DNA of 64,000 nt from Flavobacterium gelidicaeli (GCF_013294005.1 NZ_JABSNK010000001.1:1-64000), one strand, 5' to 3'. Shown: positions 1 through 8,063, counted from the stretch's first letter. Numbers and translations are program-made. Notes: generated by a model from the sequence alone, not told the origin.

Positions 1-212
1 ATGAACGTAGAAAATCGAAAATAAGACAATCAGGAAAATATAAATCCGTAAATAACTATAAAAGAGTGATCTAATCCTTAACTTAATGACATTGGCTACT
101 ATCCCTTACGCAATTAAAACATTTAGACAACCTCAACTTTAAGATTTAATAAATCATTTAAAATAACAAGAAATAAGCCATTACTTTACTACATAACAAA
201 ACTCTTTATTAT

Positions 213-220
213 TATATTTG
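213..220 (+). promoter_or_regulatory. promoter -7 box of the TPR gene
   Basis: TATATTTG matches the Bacteroidota -7 consensus TAnnTTTG and lies 30 nt before the ATG at 251. No clear TTG -33 element is visible, so this rests on one box. The 212 bases to its left hold nothing I can identify. Confidence 0.5.
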
Positions 221-250
221 GATAACTAACTCTTGAAAAAGTTCAAACCA

Positions 251-1222
251 ATGAAAAAAATAATAACCCTATTTGCAATCTTTTCTTTTTTCACACAAGG
301 AAACGCACAAGAAAACAACACTAAAAACCCAGACAACCTTTTAAAAGAATTAGCCGAAAACGGCTGCAAGTGCATCGACTCAATCAATGCATACAATAAA
401 AACAATAAGGAAGTTTCGCTAGAAATTAGTGCGTGCCTAAACAAGCAAGCAGGAGACTTACAAATAAGAAGAAAGCTTTTGAACATTCCTGATTTAGACA
501 AAATATCAAAACAAACTGATGAAAAAAAGCAAATTGACATCGCGATCAATTTAGATGAGAATTCTAAAGAATACAAAACATCCTATTACGAATTAGAAAG
601 ATACCTCATGAGCAATTGTCCATCCATGAAAGACAAGGCTTCTAGCAATGAAAAAGTAAATGAAAATTCGGTTTCAAATAACAAAAAAGCACGTGAATAT
701 TATTCATTAGGACAAAAAGAGTCCGAAAAAGAAAACTTCAAAAAAGCAGTTGATTATTTTGAAAAAGCAGTAAAAGAAGATCCTAAATTTGCTTTTGCTT
801 GGGATAACTTGGGAATTAATTATCGCTATTTAAATGAATTTGACAAAGCTATCGAAGCGTATAAAAAATCAATTGAAATTGACCCAAACGGCTTAATGCC
901 ATTACAAAACATTGCCGTTGCTTACTTGCATAAAAAGGATTACGATAATGTAATTAAATCCTATGAAAAGTTAGCTAAAGTTGACAGTAACAACCCTGAA
1001 GTATATTACGGTTTAGGTAATGTTTACGCAACAAATTTAAAAGATTATGAAAAAGGATTAAACAATATGTGCAAAGCATACAATTTATATGTTGAACACA
1101 AATCTCCATATCGCACTGATGCCGAAACATTAATCAGCATGATTTATACTGAAATGAAAAAAGAAGGGAAAGAAGAACAGTTCGACCAAATATTAAAAGA
1201 CAATCATATTTCTCAAGACTAA
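251..1222 (+). CDS. TPR-repeat protein with signal peptide
   Basis: A 323-residue exported protein. Residues 1-19 form a signal peptide ending in GNAQ. A Cys pair (GCKC, about residues 38-41) and a charged region follow, then three or four tetratricopeptide repeats at about residues 150-275; the phrases DPKFAFAWDNLGINY and YYGLGNVYA are typical of TPR helices. TPR domains mediate protein-protein contacts; the partner is unknown. An in-frame TTG at 233 would add six residues (MKKFKP) before the signal peptide, so the ATG at 251 is preferred. It appears monocistronic, with its own promoter box and terminator. Confidence 0.85.
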   Translation: MKKIITLFAIFSFFTQGNAQENNTKNPDNLLKELAENGCKCIDSINAYNKNNKEVSLEISACLNKQAGDLQIRRKLLNIPDLDKISKQTDEKKQIDIAINLDENSKEYKTSYYELERYLMSNCPSMKDKASSNEKVNENSVSNNKKAREYYSLGQKESEKENFKKAVDYFEKAVKEDPKFAFAWDNLGINYRYLNEFDKAIEAYKKSIEIDPNGLMPLQNIAVAYLHKKDYDNVIKSYEKLAKVDSNNPEVYYGLGNVYATNLKDYEKGLNNMCKAYNLYVEHKSPYRTDAETLISMIYTEMKKEGKEEQFDQILKDNHISQD

Positions 1223-1243
1223 TAAAATATAAAGTATAAAACC

Positions 1244-1278
1244 AAAAAAACTACATTTAAAAAATGCAGCTTTTTTTA
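1244..1278 (+). terminator. terminator of the TPR gene
   Basis: An A-rich tract, a short stem (CTACATTT / AATGCAG with one mismatch) and a run of seven T. It lies 22 nt after the TPR stop codon. Confidence 0.5.
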
Positions 1279-1302
1279 TGATTCAACTAGAAAAAAGATG
1301 AA

Positions 1303-1530
1303 TTACTTTGTTTTCATAGGTGGCAAATCAAATGCCGTTGATTCATGTTCAAAACCATTGCGGTGTGAACCATCACAAAAAGGTTTATTAGCAGATAATC
1401 CGCATCTACAAAGACCCAAAGCCGTTCTACCTTCAAGTCCGTAAACTTGACCTTGACTGTCTGTTATTTCAAAATCTCCTTCTATTTTTATAGAACCGTT
1501 CTTGTTGATTGTTAATTTTGTCTTGCTCAT
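1303..1530 (-). CDS. CDGSH iron-sulfur domain protein
   Basis: A 75-residue protein with the complete CDGSH motif at about residues 41-56 (CRCGLSANKPFCDGSH), that is C-x-C-x8-C-x3-H, which ligates a 2Fe-2S cluster with three Cys and one His. Proteins of this size act as small redox or Fe-S transfer proteins; the partner in bacteria is usually unknown. There is no signal peptide, so it is probably cytoplasmic. ATG at 1530 is the only reasonable start. It is convergent with the TPR gene and separated from the sigma-factor operon by about 125 bp. Confidence 0.9.
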   Translation of the reverse strand: MSKTKLTINKNGSIKIEGDFEITDSQGQVYGLEGRTALGLCRCGLSANKPFCDGSHRNGFEHESTAFDLPPMKTK

Positions 1531-1657
1531 AATGCACTTTGTTATTTTGACTTCAAAGATTGTAAAATATATTTTGAACGTTATTAACTCTAGTACTTTT
1601 TTTATGATTTAAAACCCTATTTACATTAATTCTATTTTAAAAAAGCTAATGAATTAA

Positions 1658-2071
1658 TTAATTCTCAAATCTCTTATTGAAGAACATACTTAAAAAAAAC
1701 ACTTGCACGAGCACCATTACCGACAAAAAAGCTAAAGAATACAGCATAACATTCGAAAATAAGAAACGATGCAATGCAATGGAAAAAGCATCATTTATAA
1801 AAATGTTTAAATCTAAAAAATGATCCCAGCTAGTGGGTTGTTGTTGTGTTCCTAATAAAACATATCCCATCAAAGCTACTAAGCCCGTGCAAATAAAAAA
1901 CCAAGCTTTTCTTGAAATCAAAGGTTCATAAATGGTTACTTTGGATTGTTGCAATGAATTAACTTGTTCCATTATTTGAGCAGTAAAATCAAATGAAGGC
2001 GACTCTAAAGTAGCTTTCTTCATCATTTTATTCACTAAGTTGTCTATTTCCTTATTTTCTTTCGCGTTCAT
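1658..2071 (-). CDS. membrane protein overlapping the ECF sigma gene, putative anti-sigma factor
   Basis: A 137-residue protein. The first ~55 residues are cytosolic and charged, followed by a membrane segment at about 56-74 and a second at about 105-130. Its ATG (2071) lies 20 bp inside the 3' end of the sigma-factor gene, so the two are translationally coupled; an in-frame TTG at 2080 would add three residues. Its place directly behind an ECF sigma gene, membrane anchoring and short N-terminal domain make it a candidate membrane anti-sigma factor. I see no recognisable zinc-binding anti-sigma (HxxxCxxC) motif, so the role is inferred from context only. Confidence 0.7.
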   Translation of the reverse strand: MNAKENKEIDNLVNKMMKKATLESPSFDFTAQIMEQVNSLQQSKVTIYEPLISRKAWFFICTGLVALMGYVLLGTQQQPTSWDHFLDLNIFINDAFSIALHRFLFSNVMLYSLAFLSVMVLVQVFFLSMFFNKRFEN

Positions 2072-2642
2072 AATGCTCAATTATTTCTGGTTCTAAGCTA
2101 TCCTTTAATAGATAAGCCAACTTTTTTCTACTTCTAAACAGCTTGACTTTAACGTTATTCGTCGTTAAACCTACAATTTTAGCAATTTCATCTATGGATT
2201 GCTCTTCAAAATAATACAAAGTCAATAAAAAACCATCTTCTTCAGGCAATTTTTGCAAACACGTTTCAATGGTCTGTCGTTGTTCTTTATCGGCCAATGC
2301 GTCAAAAGCATTTTCAAAAGTAACTAACTGCCGTTCGGTATATTCGTCAATAGGATCTAGTTTATATTCTTGCTTGTATTTTTTTAAAACATCTAAACAA
2401 CTGTTATATGTTATCCTGTAGATCCAGGTAGAAAACTTAGAATCACCTTTGAACTTATTTATTGATTTGAATACCTTTATAAAGGTGTCTTGTGCAACCT
2501 CCTCTGCTTCTTCCCTATTTTTAAGCATTCGCAATGCTAATGTAAACACCAAATCTTTGTACCGATCGACCAAAACAGCAAATGCTTTTGTGTCGCCAGT
2601 TATTATTTTGGTAATATAATATGTATCTTCGATTTGAGTCAT
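2052..2642 (-). CDS. ECF-family RNA polymerase sigma factor
   Basis: About 196 residues with the two ECF modules. Region 2 (LVDRYKDLVFTLALRML through AQDTFIKVFKSI to STWIYRITYNSCLDVLKK) binds core polymerase and the -10 element. Region 4 near the C-terminus (EEQSIDEIAKIVGLTTNNVKVKLFRSRKKL) is the helix-turn-helix that reads the -35 element. ATG codons occur at 2648 and 2642. A candidate autoregulated promoter ends at 2652, which places transcription start near 2646, so the inner start (MTQIED) is preferred. It is followed by an overlapping membrane protein and is divergent from a small membrane protein that carries a matching promoter. Confidence 0.95.
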   Translation of the reverse strand: MTQIEDTYYITKIITGDTKAFAVLVDRYKDLVFTLALRMLKNREEAEEVAQDTFIKVFKSINKFKGDSKFSTWIYRITYNSCLDVLKKYKQEYKLDPIDEYTERQLVTFENAFDALADKEQRQTIETCLQKLPEEDGFLLTLYYFEEQSIDEIAKIVGLTTNNVKVKLFRSRKKLAYLLKDSLEPEIIEHYERERK

Positions 2643-2651
2643 GTACATGGT

Positions 2652-2681
2652 AAGACTGCTACTATTGAATTTTGGTTACAA
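2652..2681 (-). promoter_or_regulatory. candidate ECF-type promoter of the sigma operon
   Basis: On the minus strand TGTAACC (2680-2674) is followed by 16 nt and AGTCTT (2657-2652). The -35-like heptamer is half of a perfect 11-bp inverted repeat with 2714-2724, and the spacing equals that of the divergent site. The predicted start would fall within a few bases of the ATG at 2642, implying a very short or absent leader. Confidence 0.55.
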
Positions 2682-2713
2682 CTAATTTTAAAAAAATAAA
2701 AAAATGACAAAAC

Positions 2714-2742
2714 TTGTAACCAAAGTAAAACTTCTATCGTCC
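2714..2742 (+). promoter_or_regulatory. candidate ECF-type promoter of the divergent membrane-protein gene
   Basis: TGTAACC (2716-2722), 16 nt, then CGTCC (2738-2742). This AAC / CGTC architecture is the usual one for ECF sigma factors. The gene start is at 2789, about 47 nt downstream of the -10-like box. Confidence 0.6.
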
Positions 2743-2788
2743 TAAGCTAGGAACACATTAAAAGTAATCAATTAAAAAACAAACAATC

Positions 2789-3136
2789 ATGGGACCAGAA
2801 GTTTTTATTGTAATGACCATTTTCGGAGCAGTCTTTGGCGTATTTTATTTATTTTTTTCAACGAGAAACAAAGAGCGCTTAGCACTTATTGAAAAAGGAG
2901 CTGACGCTAGTATTTTTATGTCCAAAAGACAAAAAAACGCACCAATGTGGAGAATGTTTATCTTAAATCTAGCCGTATTATTAATGGGTATTGGAGCGGG
3001 AATATTACTCGCTATAATTATTCAAACCATTTTTAACGTTACCAGCGAAGCATTATTTCCAGGAATCATCTTCCTGACTGCGGGTACTGGATTACTAATT
3101 GGATTTAAAATGACTAAGAATTTAGAAAATAACTAA
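2789..3136 (+). CDS. small integral membrane protein (DUF6249-like)
   Basis: A 115-residue protein with three hydrophobic segments: about residues 4-24, 54-78 and 86-106. A short charged loop (RNKERLALIEKGADASIF) after the first segment is characteristic of the Bacteroidota DUF6249-type proteins found beside ECF sigma factors. Function is unknown. It faces away from the sigma gene and has the best match to an ECF promoter in the window, so it is a likely member of that sigma factor's regulon, perhaps part of an envelope-stress response. Confidence 0.8.
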   Translation: MGPEVFIVMTIFGAVFGVFYLFFSTRNKERLALIEKGADASIFMSKRQKNAPMWRMFILNLAVLLMGIGAGILLAIIIQTIFNVTSEALFPGIIFLTAGTGLLIGFKMTKNLENN

Positions 3137-3162
3137 ATACCGTTTCAAACATCAATCAACTT

Positions 3163-3193
3163 AAACTGCTATTTCATCAATAGCAGTTTTTTT
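3163..3193 (+). terminator. terminator
   Basis: Perfect 10-bp stem AAACTGCTAT (3163-3172) / ATAGCAGTTT (3180-3189), 7-nt loop, then a T run. It ends the gene at 2789-3136. The stem is identical to that of the terminator at 4812-4842. Confidence 0.85.
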
Positions 3194-3228
3194 GTGCAAA
3201 AAAAAATAAATTTCAAAACCACATGTAT

Positions 3229-3372
3229 TAGCCCTGATGGGAGTGAAATTCTTGTGAAATTAATTTTTATTTTTTATTGAACTAAAAGAGCGACTAAAAG
3301 AAGCTCCTTTTAGGGCATTATAAAAAAGGAAATTAATGAAATAAGAATGTAACGACAGCAGGAAATAGCTCT
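3229..3372. repeat. dispersed intergenic hairpin repeat, long copy
   Basis: About 144 bp in a 373-bp gap. It begins TAGCCCTGATGGGAGTGAAA and ends with ATGTAACGACAGCAGGAAAT near 3366. The outer 24-nt arms (from 3243 and from about 3330) are complementary at about 17 positions, and an inner stem CTAAAAG/CTTTTAG lies near 3294-3312. The end motifs resemble the shorter copies at 34559-34624 and 52472-52534. Recognition of the family is partly from memory of Flavobacterium intergenic repeats. Confidence 0.5.
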
Positions 3373-3509
3373 ATAAAAACTCAAGATGAAATTAAAAATA
3401 TCCTAACAATTCTTTATTCTTTTTTTATAAAATAAACGGTAATTTAGTACTCGCTTTCTGAGGTAGCTCAATCTCAACATTTCTAATAAAACAACAATAC
3501 ATTATAAAA

Positions 3510-4370
3510 ATGAATAGATTAAAAATAGGATGGATAGGCCTTGGAAATATGGGAAATCCAATGGCGAAAAATTTATTAAAAGCAGGTTTAGAGGTAACTA
3601 TTTTTAATAGAACCAAGGACAAAGAACAAGATTTAATATCAGCCGGAGCAACATCAGCTGCTACTCCAGAAGCTTTATTACAAGCTTGTGATGTTGTTAT
3701 CACGATGTTATCTAATGATGAGGCGGTAAAAGAAGTTTTTGAAAGTGAGCAAGGTTTACTCTCGAAAGATAACCACGGAAAAATCATCATTAACATGAGT
3801 ACCGTTTCTCCTGAAACGTCTCGTTATCTTGCCACTATTTGTAGCAAAAAACAGGTTCATTTTATAGATGCTCCAGTTTCTGGAAGTGTAAAACCAGCAC
3901 AAGAAGGCTCACTTGTAATTCTTGTAGGCGCTAACAATGCCGATTACGAAATAGTAAAACCTATTTTTGAAATTTTAGGAAAAGTGGCTATTCACGTAGG
4001 TGAAGCTGGTGTAGCAAGTGCCGCCAAATTAGCAATTAATTATCTTCTAGGTCTTAATTTACAAGGTTTAGCTGAAACTGTTTTATTTGCCGATAAAAAT
4101 GGTGTTAGCAAGGAAGACATGTTGAATATTATTAACCAAGGTGCCTGTGGTAACGGAATCACCGCTATTAAAGCTCCTGCAATTTTAAACGACTCCTATC
4201 CCGCTGCTTTTGCACTAAAACATCTTGTTAAAGACTTAAGATTAGCCAAAGAGGCTGGACTAGACTCTCCTTTAATTCACCCCCTTTATGATACCTTTGT
4301 ACTTGCTCAGGAAGAAGGATTAGGAGATCAAGACGTTATGGCTATTATAAGTAGTTTAAAAAACAAATAA
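3510..4370 (+). CDS. NAD(P)-dependent beta-hydroxyacid dehydrogenase
   Basis: A 286-residue member of the 3-hydroxyisobutyrate/6-phosphogluconate dehydrogenase superfamily. The N-terminal Rossmann motif GLGNMGNPMAKNLLKAG (about residues 10-26) binds the dinucleotide. The substrate motif DAPVSGSVKPAQEGSLVILVG lies near residues 121-141, and the catalytic lysine is within ASAAKLAINY near 172. The C-terminal half is the all-helical domain. Substrates in the family include 3-hydroxyisobutyrate, tartronate and succinic semialdehydes; the sequence does not decide which. The next gene follows after 23 bp and probably shares its transcript. Confidence 0.92.
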   Translation: MNRLKIGWIGLGNMGNPMAKNLLKAGLEVTIFNRTKDKEQDLISAGATSAATPEALLQACDVVITMLSNDEAVKEVFESEQGLLSKDNHGKIIINMSTVSPETSRYLATICSKKQVHFIDAPVSGSVKPAQEGSLVILVGANNADYEIVKPIFEILGKVAIHVGEAGVASAAKLAINYLLGLNLQGLAETVLFADKNGVSKEDMLNIINQGACGNGITAIKAPAILNDSYPAAFALKHLVKDLRLAKEAGLDSPLIHPLYDTFVLAQEEGLGDQDVMAIISSLKNK

Positions 4371-4393
4371 TATTTAATAAAAAACAGCGAATT

Positions 4394-4774
4394 ATGGGAT
4401 TATTTTCAGCACTATTAGGCAATGCCGGAGCAGTGAGTCAAGAACAATTAACTAAGGATTATGGCCAACTTTTAACTGAAGGAGAAGAAATTGAAATGGG
4501 GTTTAAGTTAATTCGTGACACCTTTATTTTCACTACTAAACGATTGATATTAGTTGACAAACAAGGACTAACCGGTAGTAAAACCGAATACAAATCGATT
4601 TCTTACAAAAGTATTTCGAGATTTAGTATTGAAACTGCGGGTACATTTGACCTTGATGCCGAATTAAAAATTTGGGTTTCTAGCGAATTACAACCTAGCA
4701 TTAGAAAACAGTTTAACAAATCAGTGAATGTCTATGAAGTACAGAAAGTTCTTGCTCACCATGTACTAAAATAG
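4394..4774 (+). CDS. bacterial PH-domain protein
   Basis: A 126-residue cytosolic protein of the bPH_1 type. Strand-rich motifs DTFIFTTKRLILVDKQGLTGSKTEY and SYKSISRFSIETAGTFDLDAELKIW (read with their breaks at about residues 43-67 and 70-95) are characteristic. Biochemical function is not known; such domains usually form oligomeric rings. It lies 23 bp after the dehydrogenase gene and ends at a strong terminator, so the two look like a bicistronic unit. Confidence 0.85.
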   Translation: MGLFSALLGNAGAVSQEQLTKDYGQLLTEGEEIEMGFKLIRDTFIFTTKRLILVDKQGLTGSKTEYKSISYKSISRFSIETAGTFDLDAELKIWVSSELQPSIRKQFNKSVNVYEVQKVLAHHVLK

Positions 4775-4811
4775 TCCTGATACAATTTTCATAACATTTA
4801 CTAATACAATC

Positions 4812-4842
4812 AAACTGCTATTGAATCTATAGCAGTTTTTTT
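4812..4842 (+). terminator. terminator
   Basis: Stem AAACTGCTAT (4812-4821) / ATAGCAGTTT (4829-4838) with a 7-nt loop and eight T. Same stem sequence as the terminator at 3163-3193. Confidence 0.88.
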
Positions 4843-4991
4843 TATGCTTTTGCAAAAAATACACTGTTTTACTAAGTCTATTTATTCATAAATCATATCG
4901 AAAAGTTAAAGTGAAAATGGCATAAACTTTAGAAAAAATTCTGTAAATAGTTTTTCGTGTGTTTGTTGGATATTTGTTCTATAACGAAACA

Positions 4992-5471
4992 ATGATACAA
5001 CTAAAAAACATATTCATGGACGATATAAAAACTATAGGATTATTAAATAATCTGATTCAAATAAACAATGACCGAATAGAAGGTTACGAGACAGCTAGTA
5101 ACGAAACGGAAGAGAATGATTTAAAAATTTTATTCGCACAATTTATAACAACGAGTAAAAAATGCAAAGAAGCACTTTTATCAGAAGTGTTAAAACTAGG
5201 TGGAGAACCAGTAAAAAGTACTCGCTTTACTGGCAAGTTTTTTAGAATATGGATGGATGTTAAAGCCGCACTTACAAATAAAGACCGAAAATTTATTTTA
5301 GAATCTTGTGAATACGGTGAAGATGTAGTTAAAAAAAACTATGAAGATGCTATAAGAGAACATGGGACTGATTTGTCATTTGAAGTGCTTGACATTCTAA
5401 AATTTCAATATTTAGACCTCAAAACTGACCACGATAGAGTTCAAGCTATGTGTCATTCTCATTTTATATAA
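4992..5471 (+). CDS. PA2169-type four-helix-bundle protein (DUF2383)
   Basis: A 159-residue all-helical, ferritin-like protein. The opening phrase LLNNLIQINNDRIEGYE and the repeated heptad pattern are typical of the PA2169/DUF2383 family, proteins of unknown function often linked to stress. No clear di-iron EXXH pair is evident by eye. An in-frame GTG at 4959 would add eleven residues (MFVGYLFYNET) not expected in the family, so ATG 4992 is used; ATG 5016 (MDDIKTIG) is also possible. It stands alone between two terminators. Confidence 0.85.
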   Translation: MIQLKNIFMDDIKTIGLLNNLIQINNDRIEGYETASNETEENDLKILFAQFITTSKKCKEALLSEVLKLGGEPVKSTRFTGKFFRIWMDVKAALTNKDRKFILESCEYGEDVVKKNYEDAIREHGTDLSFEVLDILKFQYLDLKTDHDRVQAMCHSHFI

Positions 5472-5555
5472 ATCAGCGGGTAATGATAACAAAAAGCGAT
5501 TCACGTTGCTTTGACAACACTAAAACATAATGCTTTTATAGAAAATATTAAAAAA

Positions 5556-5590
5556 AAACACTTGCAAAAACTTTTACAAGTGTTTAATTA
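5556..5590. terminator. bidirectional terminator
   Basis: AAACACTTG (5556-5564) / CAAGTGTTT (5577-5585), preceded by an A run. It can serve the plus-strand gene ending at 5471 and the minus-strand gene ending at 5650. Confidence 0.7.
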
Positions 5591-5649
5591 AATATTTTAC
5601 CTAATGATCTGTATTAGTTATCTATGACGTGACTGATTTTTATTTTCAG

Positions 5650-7005
5650 TTATAGCACACGGTTGATTTGCGTTACTCTTTTACTATAGTATTTTTCTTT
5701 TACTGAGGAAATAATTACGCCTTCACTAACAGATGCGTGAATGAATTTTATATCTCCATCATTTACATCTACAACCATCCCTACATGGTTTATACGATTT
5801 CTTCTGCTTGTTTTAAAGAAAATCAAATCTCCTTTTTTAGCTTCTTCATTGTTAACTACAACACCGTATTGCGATTGTTCGATTGAAGTTCGTGGCAACT
5901 GAATGTCAAATGCACTAAAAGTATTACACATTAAAGCAGAGCAATCAATACCGTTTTTAGTTGTACCACCATAGCGATAACGAGTCCCTAAATTTTCAGA
6001 AGCTGTAGACACTAATTGGTCTAAAAAATCATCATCCTTAGTACTTTTAAAACCTTTAGAACCTTCATGCTCTTTAGAATCATTAGCAACTATTGCCTCA
6101 TTAGATATAGTAGAAGCAATTTCATTTTTACTAGTTATATTTAATTTATATCCTACTGGAAGTCCGTTTACAATATTAGGATTTTGATTTTCCAATTCCT
6201 TTACTGTGATTCCGTATTCTTTAGCGATTCCGTATTTAGTTTCTTTAGGAAGTACCTCGCGAGTTATAGTAGTTTCAGCAATTGCGGTTACTGTTTCAAT
6301 TTTTGGAGTTACTTTGGCTATAGCCAAAACATTACTACTATTATCATCTTTTATTGGAATAATAATTTTTTGCCCAATTTTTAGTGCTTCAGTTTCAAGA
6401 ATAGGATTTGCACTATCAATGTCCGCTACTGAAATTCCGTATTCCTTTGCAATGGCGTACTTAGTTTCATTAGGTAAAATTTCACGAACAATAGTTCCTG
6501 TAGTGTTATGAGTTGGAGTAATTTCTTGGGGAACCGAATTTTCAACAGAAACCAGTTCTGGTGCTTGTTGTGTTTTCTCGTTTGAGATTAAAGCTGTATT
6601 TGAAGTAGTAACTGGAATTTGTATTTTTTGACCGTTCTTTAATCCTGATTTTTTTAAACTTGGATTAACGGCGTATAATTCATCAACGGTAATGCTATAT
6701 TTTTTTGCAATACTATACAACGTTTCTTTAGGATAAGCAGTATGTATTTTAGTATTAGAAACAGTTGCAACAGTACTTTTTGATTTTCCAGCCTTAATAG
6801 GAATTAGCAAAATACCTTTGTACTTTATTCCTTTTCTCGACTCAGGATTAAGCGCATAGATAGCACTAGATTTGACTTTATACTGCTGCGCAATTTTACT
6901 GATTGTCTCTCCTTTTGCAACGGTGTGTTCAGTATATTTCTCTTGAGAAAATGCACTAAAACCACTTAAAAAAACCATTCCTAAAATCCAACTAGTATAC
7001 TTCAT
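5650..7005 (-). CDS. LysM / NlpC-P60 peptidoglycan endopeptidase
   Basis: A 451-residue exported enzyme. Residues 1-21 are a signal peptide (ending GFSAFSQ). Four LysM domains follow at about residues 24-70, 85-132, 168-215 and 245-290, which bind glycan strands. The C-terminal NlpC/P60 domain (about 325-451) has the catalytic Cys in GIDCSALM, His in INHVGMV and a polar His in FIHAS; it would cleave peptide stems in the periplasm. LysM 3 and 4 share the phrase ETKY-IAKEYGI and look like a recent duplication. A GTG at 7011 is in frame but ATG 7005 begins the signal peptide. Confidence 0.93.
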   Translation of the reverse strand: MKYTSWILGMVFLSGFSAFSQEKYTEHTVAKGETISKIAQQYKVKSSAIYALNPESRKGIKYKGILLIPIKAGKSKSTVATVSNTKIHTAYPKETLYSIAKKYSITVDELYAVNPSLKKSGLKNGQKIQIPVTTSNTALISNEKTQQAPELVSVENSVPQEITPTHNTTGTIVREILPNETKYAIAKEYGISVADIDSANPILETEALKIGQKIIIPIKDDNSSNVLAIAKVTPKIETVTAIAETTITREVLPKETKYGIAKEYGITVKELENQNPNIVNGLPVGYKLNITSKNEIASTISNEAIVANDSKEHEGSKGFKSTKDDDFLDQLVSTASENLGTRYRYGGTTKNGIDCSALMCNTFSAFDIQLPRTSIEQSQYGVVVNNEEAKKGDLIFFKTSRRNRINHVGMVVDVNDGDIKFIHASVSEGVIISSVKEKYYSKRVTQINRVL

Positions 7006-7369
7006 AAACACTTTTTTAATTCTATATGCTATTAAACTTAAAAGATCTAAGCTTATCGATTTTCTTTGGTACTGTAACGTAAATATTCACGATAAAGTAT
7101 TAAAAAAAGCTAATTTAACCTATAAAAGGAAATATCGCAATTTTTAACATCCATTTATATTCTTTTTAACAAAACTATGTAAAACATAAAAACATTCTGT
7201 TAACACAGAATGCTTTACTATATATTGAATTTTAAGTTAAAAGGTTCATTCTAATTAATTTGTTATTCATTATAATTGAGAAATAGAAAACCCTTTCAAA
7301 ATATAATATATTGAAAAGCAAGTATCTTACAAATTACAAATCTCATCTATGAACTATTTAATAAATGTT
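7006..7369. other. 364-bp gene-free stretch
   Basis: It holds the presumed upstream region of the LysM/NlpC gene and a weak terminator for the PAQR gene at 7187-7212. I see no RNA gene or coding frame. Confidence 0.6.
7187..7212 (-). terminator. probable terminator of the PAQR gene
   Basis: CATTCTG (7193-7199) / CAGAATG (7206-7212), 6-nt loop; on the minus strand five U follow. It lies about 160 nt beyond the stop codon, so assignment is tentative. Confidence 0.5.
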
Positions 7370-8002
7370 TTACAAACTTTTTAATACTGCAACATAATGG
7401 AAAACCGTACCTAATAGGACCCAAACATGCCAAATTGTGTGATAATAACTTTTTAGTCCCTTTACATAAAAATAAACCCCAATAGTATAGCTTAATCCTC
7501 CGGCAAGAATCCACAAAAAAACTGAAAGAGGCACAACTCCCCACAGTGGTTTAACTACAAATATTATCATCCAACCCATTAATAAATACAATACTGTAGA
7601 AAGTATTTTGAAACGGTTAGTATAAAAAATCTTAAAAAAAGTCCCTAACAAAACTATTGACCACATTATGCTTAGAAAAATTATTGCGTTTTTTTTATCT
7701 AAATAAACAACCATTAACGGCGTATAAGTTCCTGCAATGAGATAATAGATACTAATATGATCTGCAATATTAAGCACATGCTTTATTTTCTCTTTTACCA
7801 CTAAATGATACAGAGTCGAAAAAGAATATACTAATAACATCCCTATTCCAAACGCTAGAACAGACAAAACTGTAACCAAATCATGTTCTTGATAAGCTAT
7901 TACAACTAGAAACGGTATTGCAATTAAGCAAAAAATCACTCCTAAAAAATGTGAAATTCCGTTAGCCAATTCTTCTTTTCTAGTTTGATCTCTTTCTTCC
8001 AT
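7370..8002 (-). CDS. trhA: PAQR-family (hemolysin III / TrhA) membrane protein
   Basis: A 210-residue protein with about seven membrane segments. N-terminal EELANGISHFLGVIFCL and the internal SFSTLYHLV are hallmarks of the PAQR/hemolysin III family, and the C-terminal HTIWHVWVLLGTVFHYVAVL carries the conserved His residues that bind metal in this fold. In bacteria the family has been tied to membrane-energy and lipid homeostasis; haemolysin activity is a historical label. A TATATTTG box lies 62 nt upstream. Confidence 0.9.
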   Translation of the reverse strand: MEERDQTRKEELANGISHFLGVIFCLIAIPFLVVIAYQEHDLVTVLSVLAFGIGMLLVYSFSTLYHLVVKEKIKHVLNIADHISIYYLIAGTYTPLMVVYLDKKNAIIFLSIMWSIVLLGTFFKIFYTNRFKILSTVLYLLMGWMIIFVVKPLWGVVPLSVFLWILAGGLSYTIGVYFYVKGLKSYYHTIWHVWVLLGTVFHYVAVLKSL

Positions 8003-8063
8003 ATTGTATGTATTCTATTGAGGATTATGAATAATTGCACAATTAAAACCTACATTAAAGATA

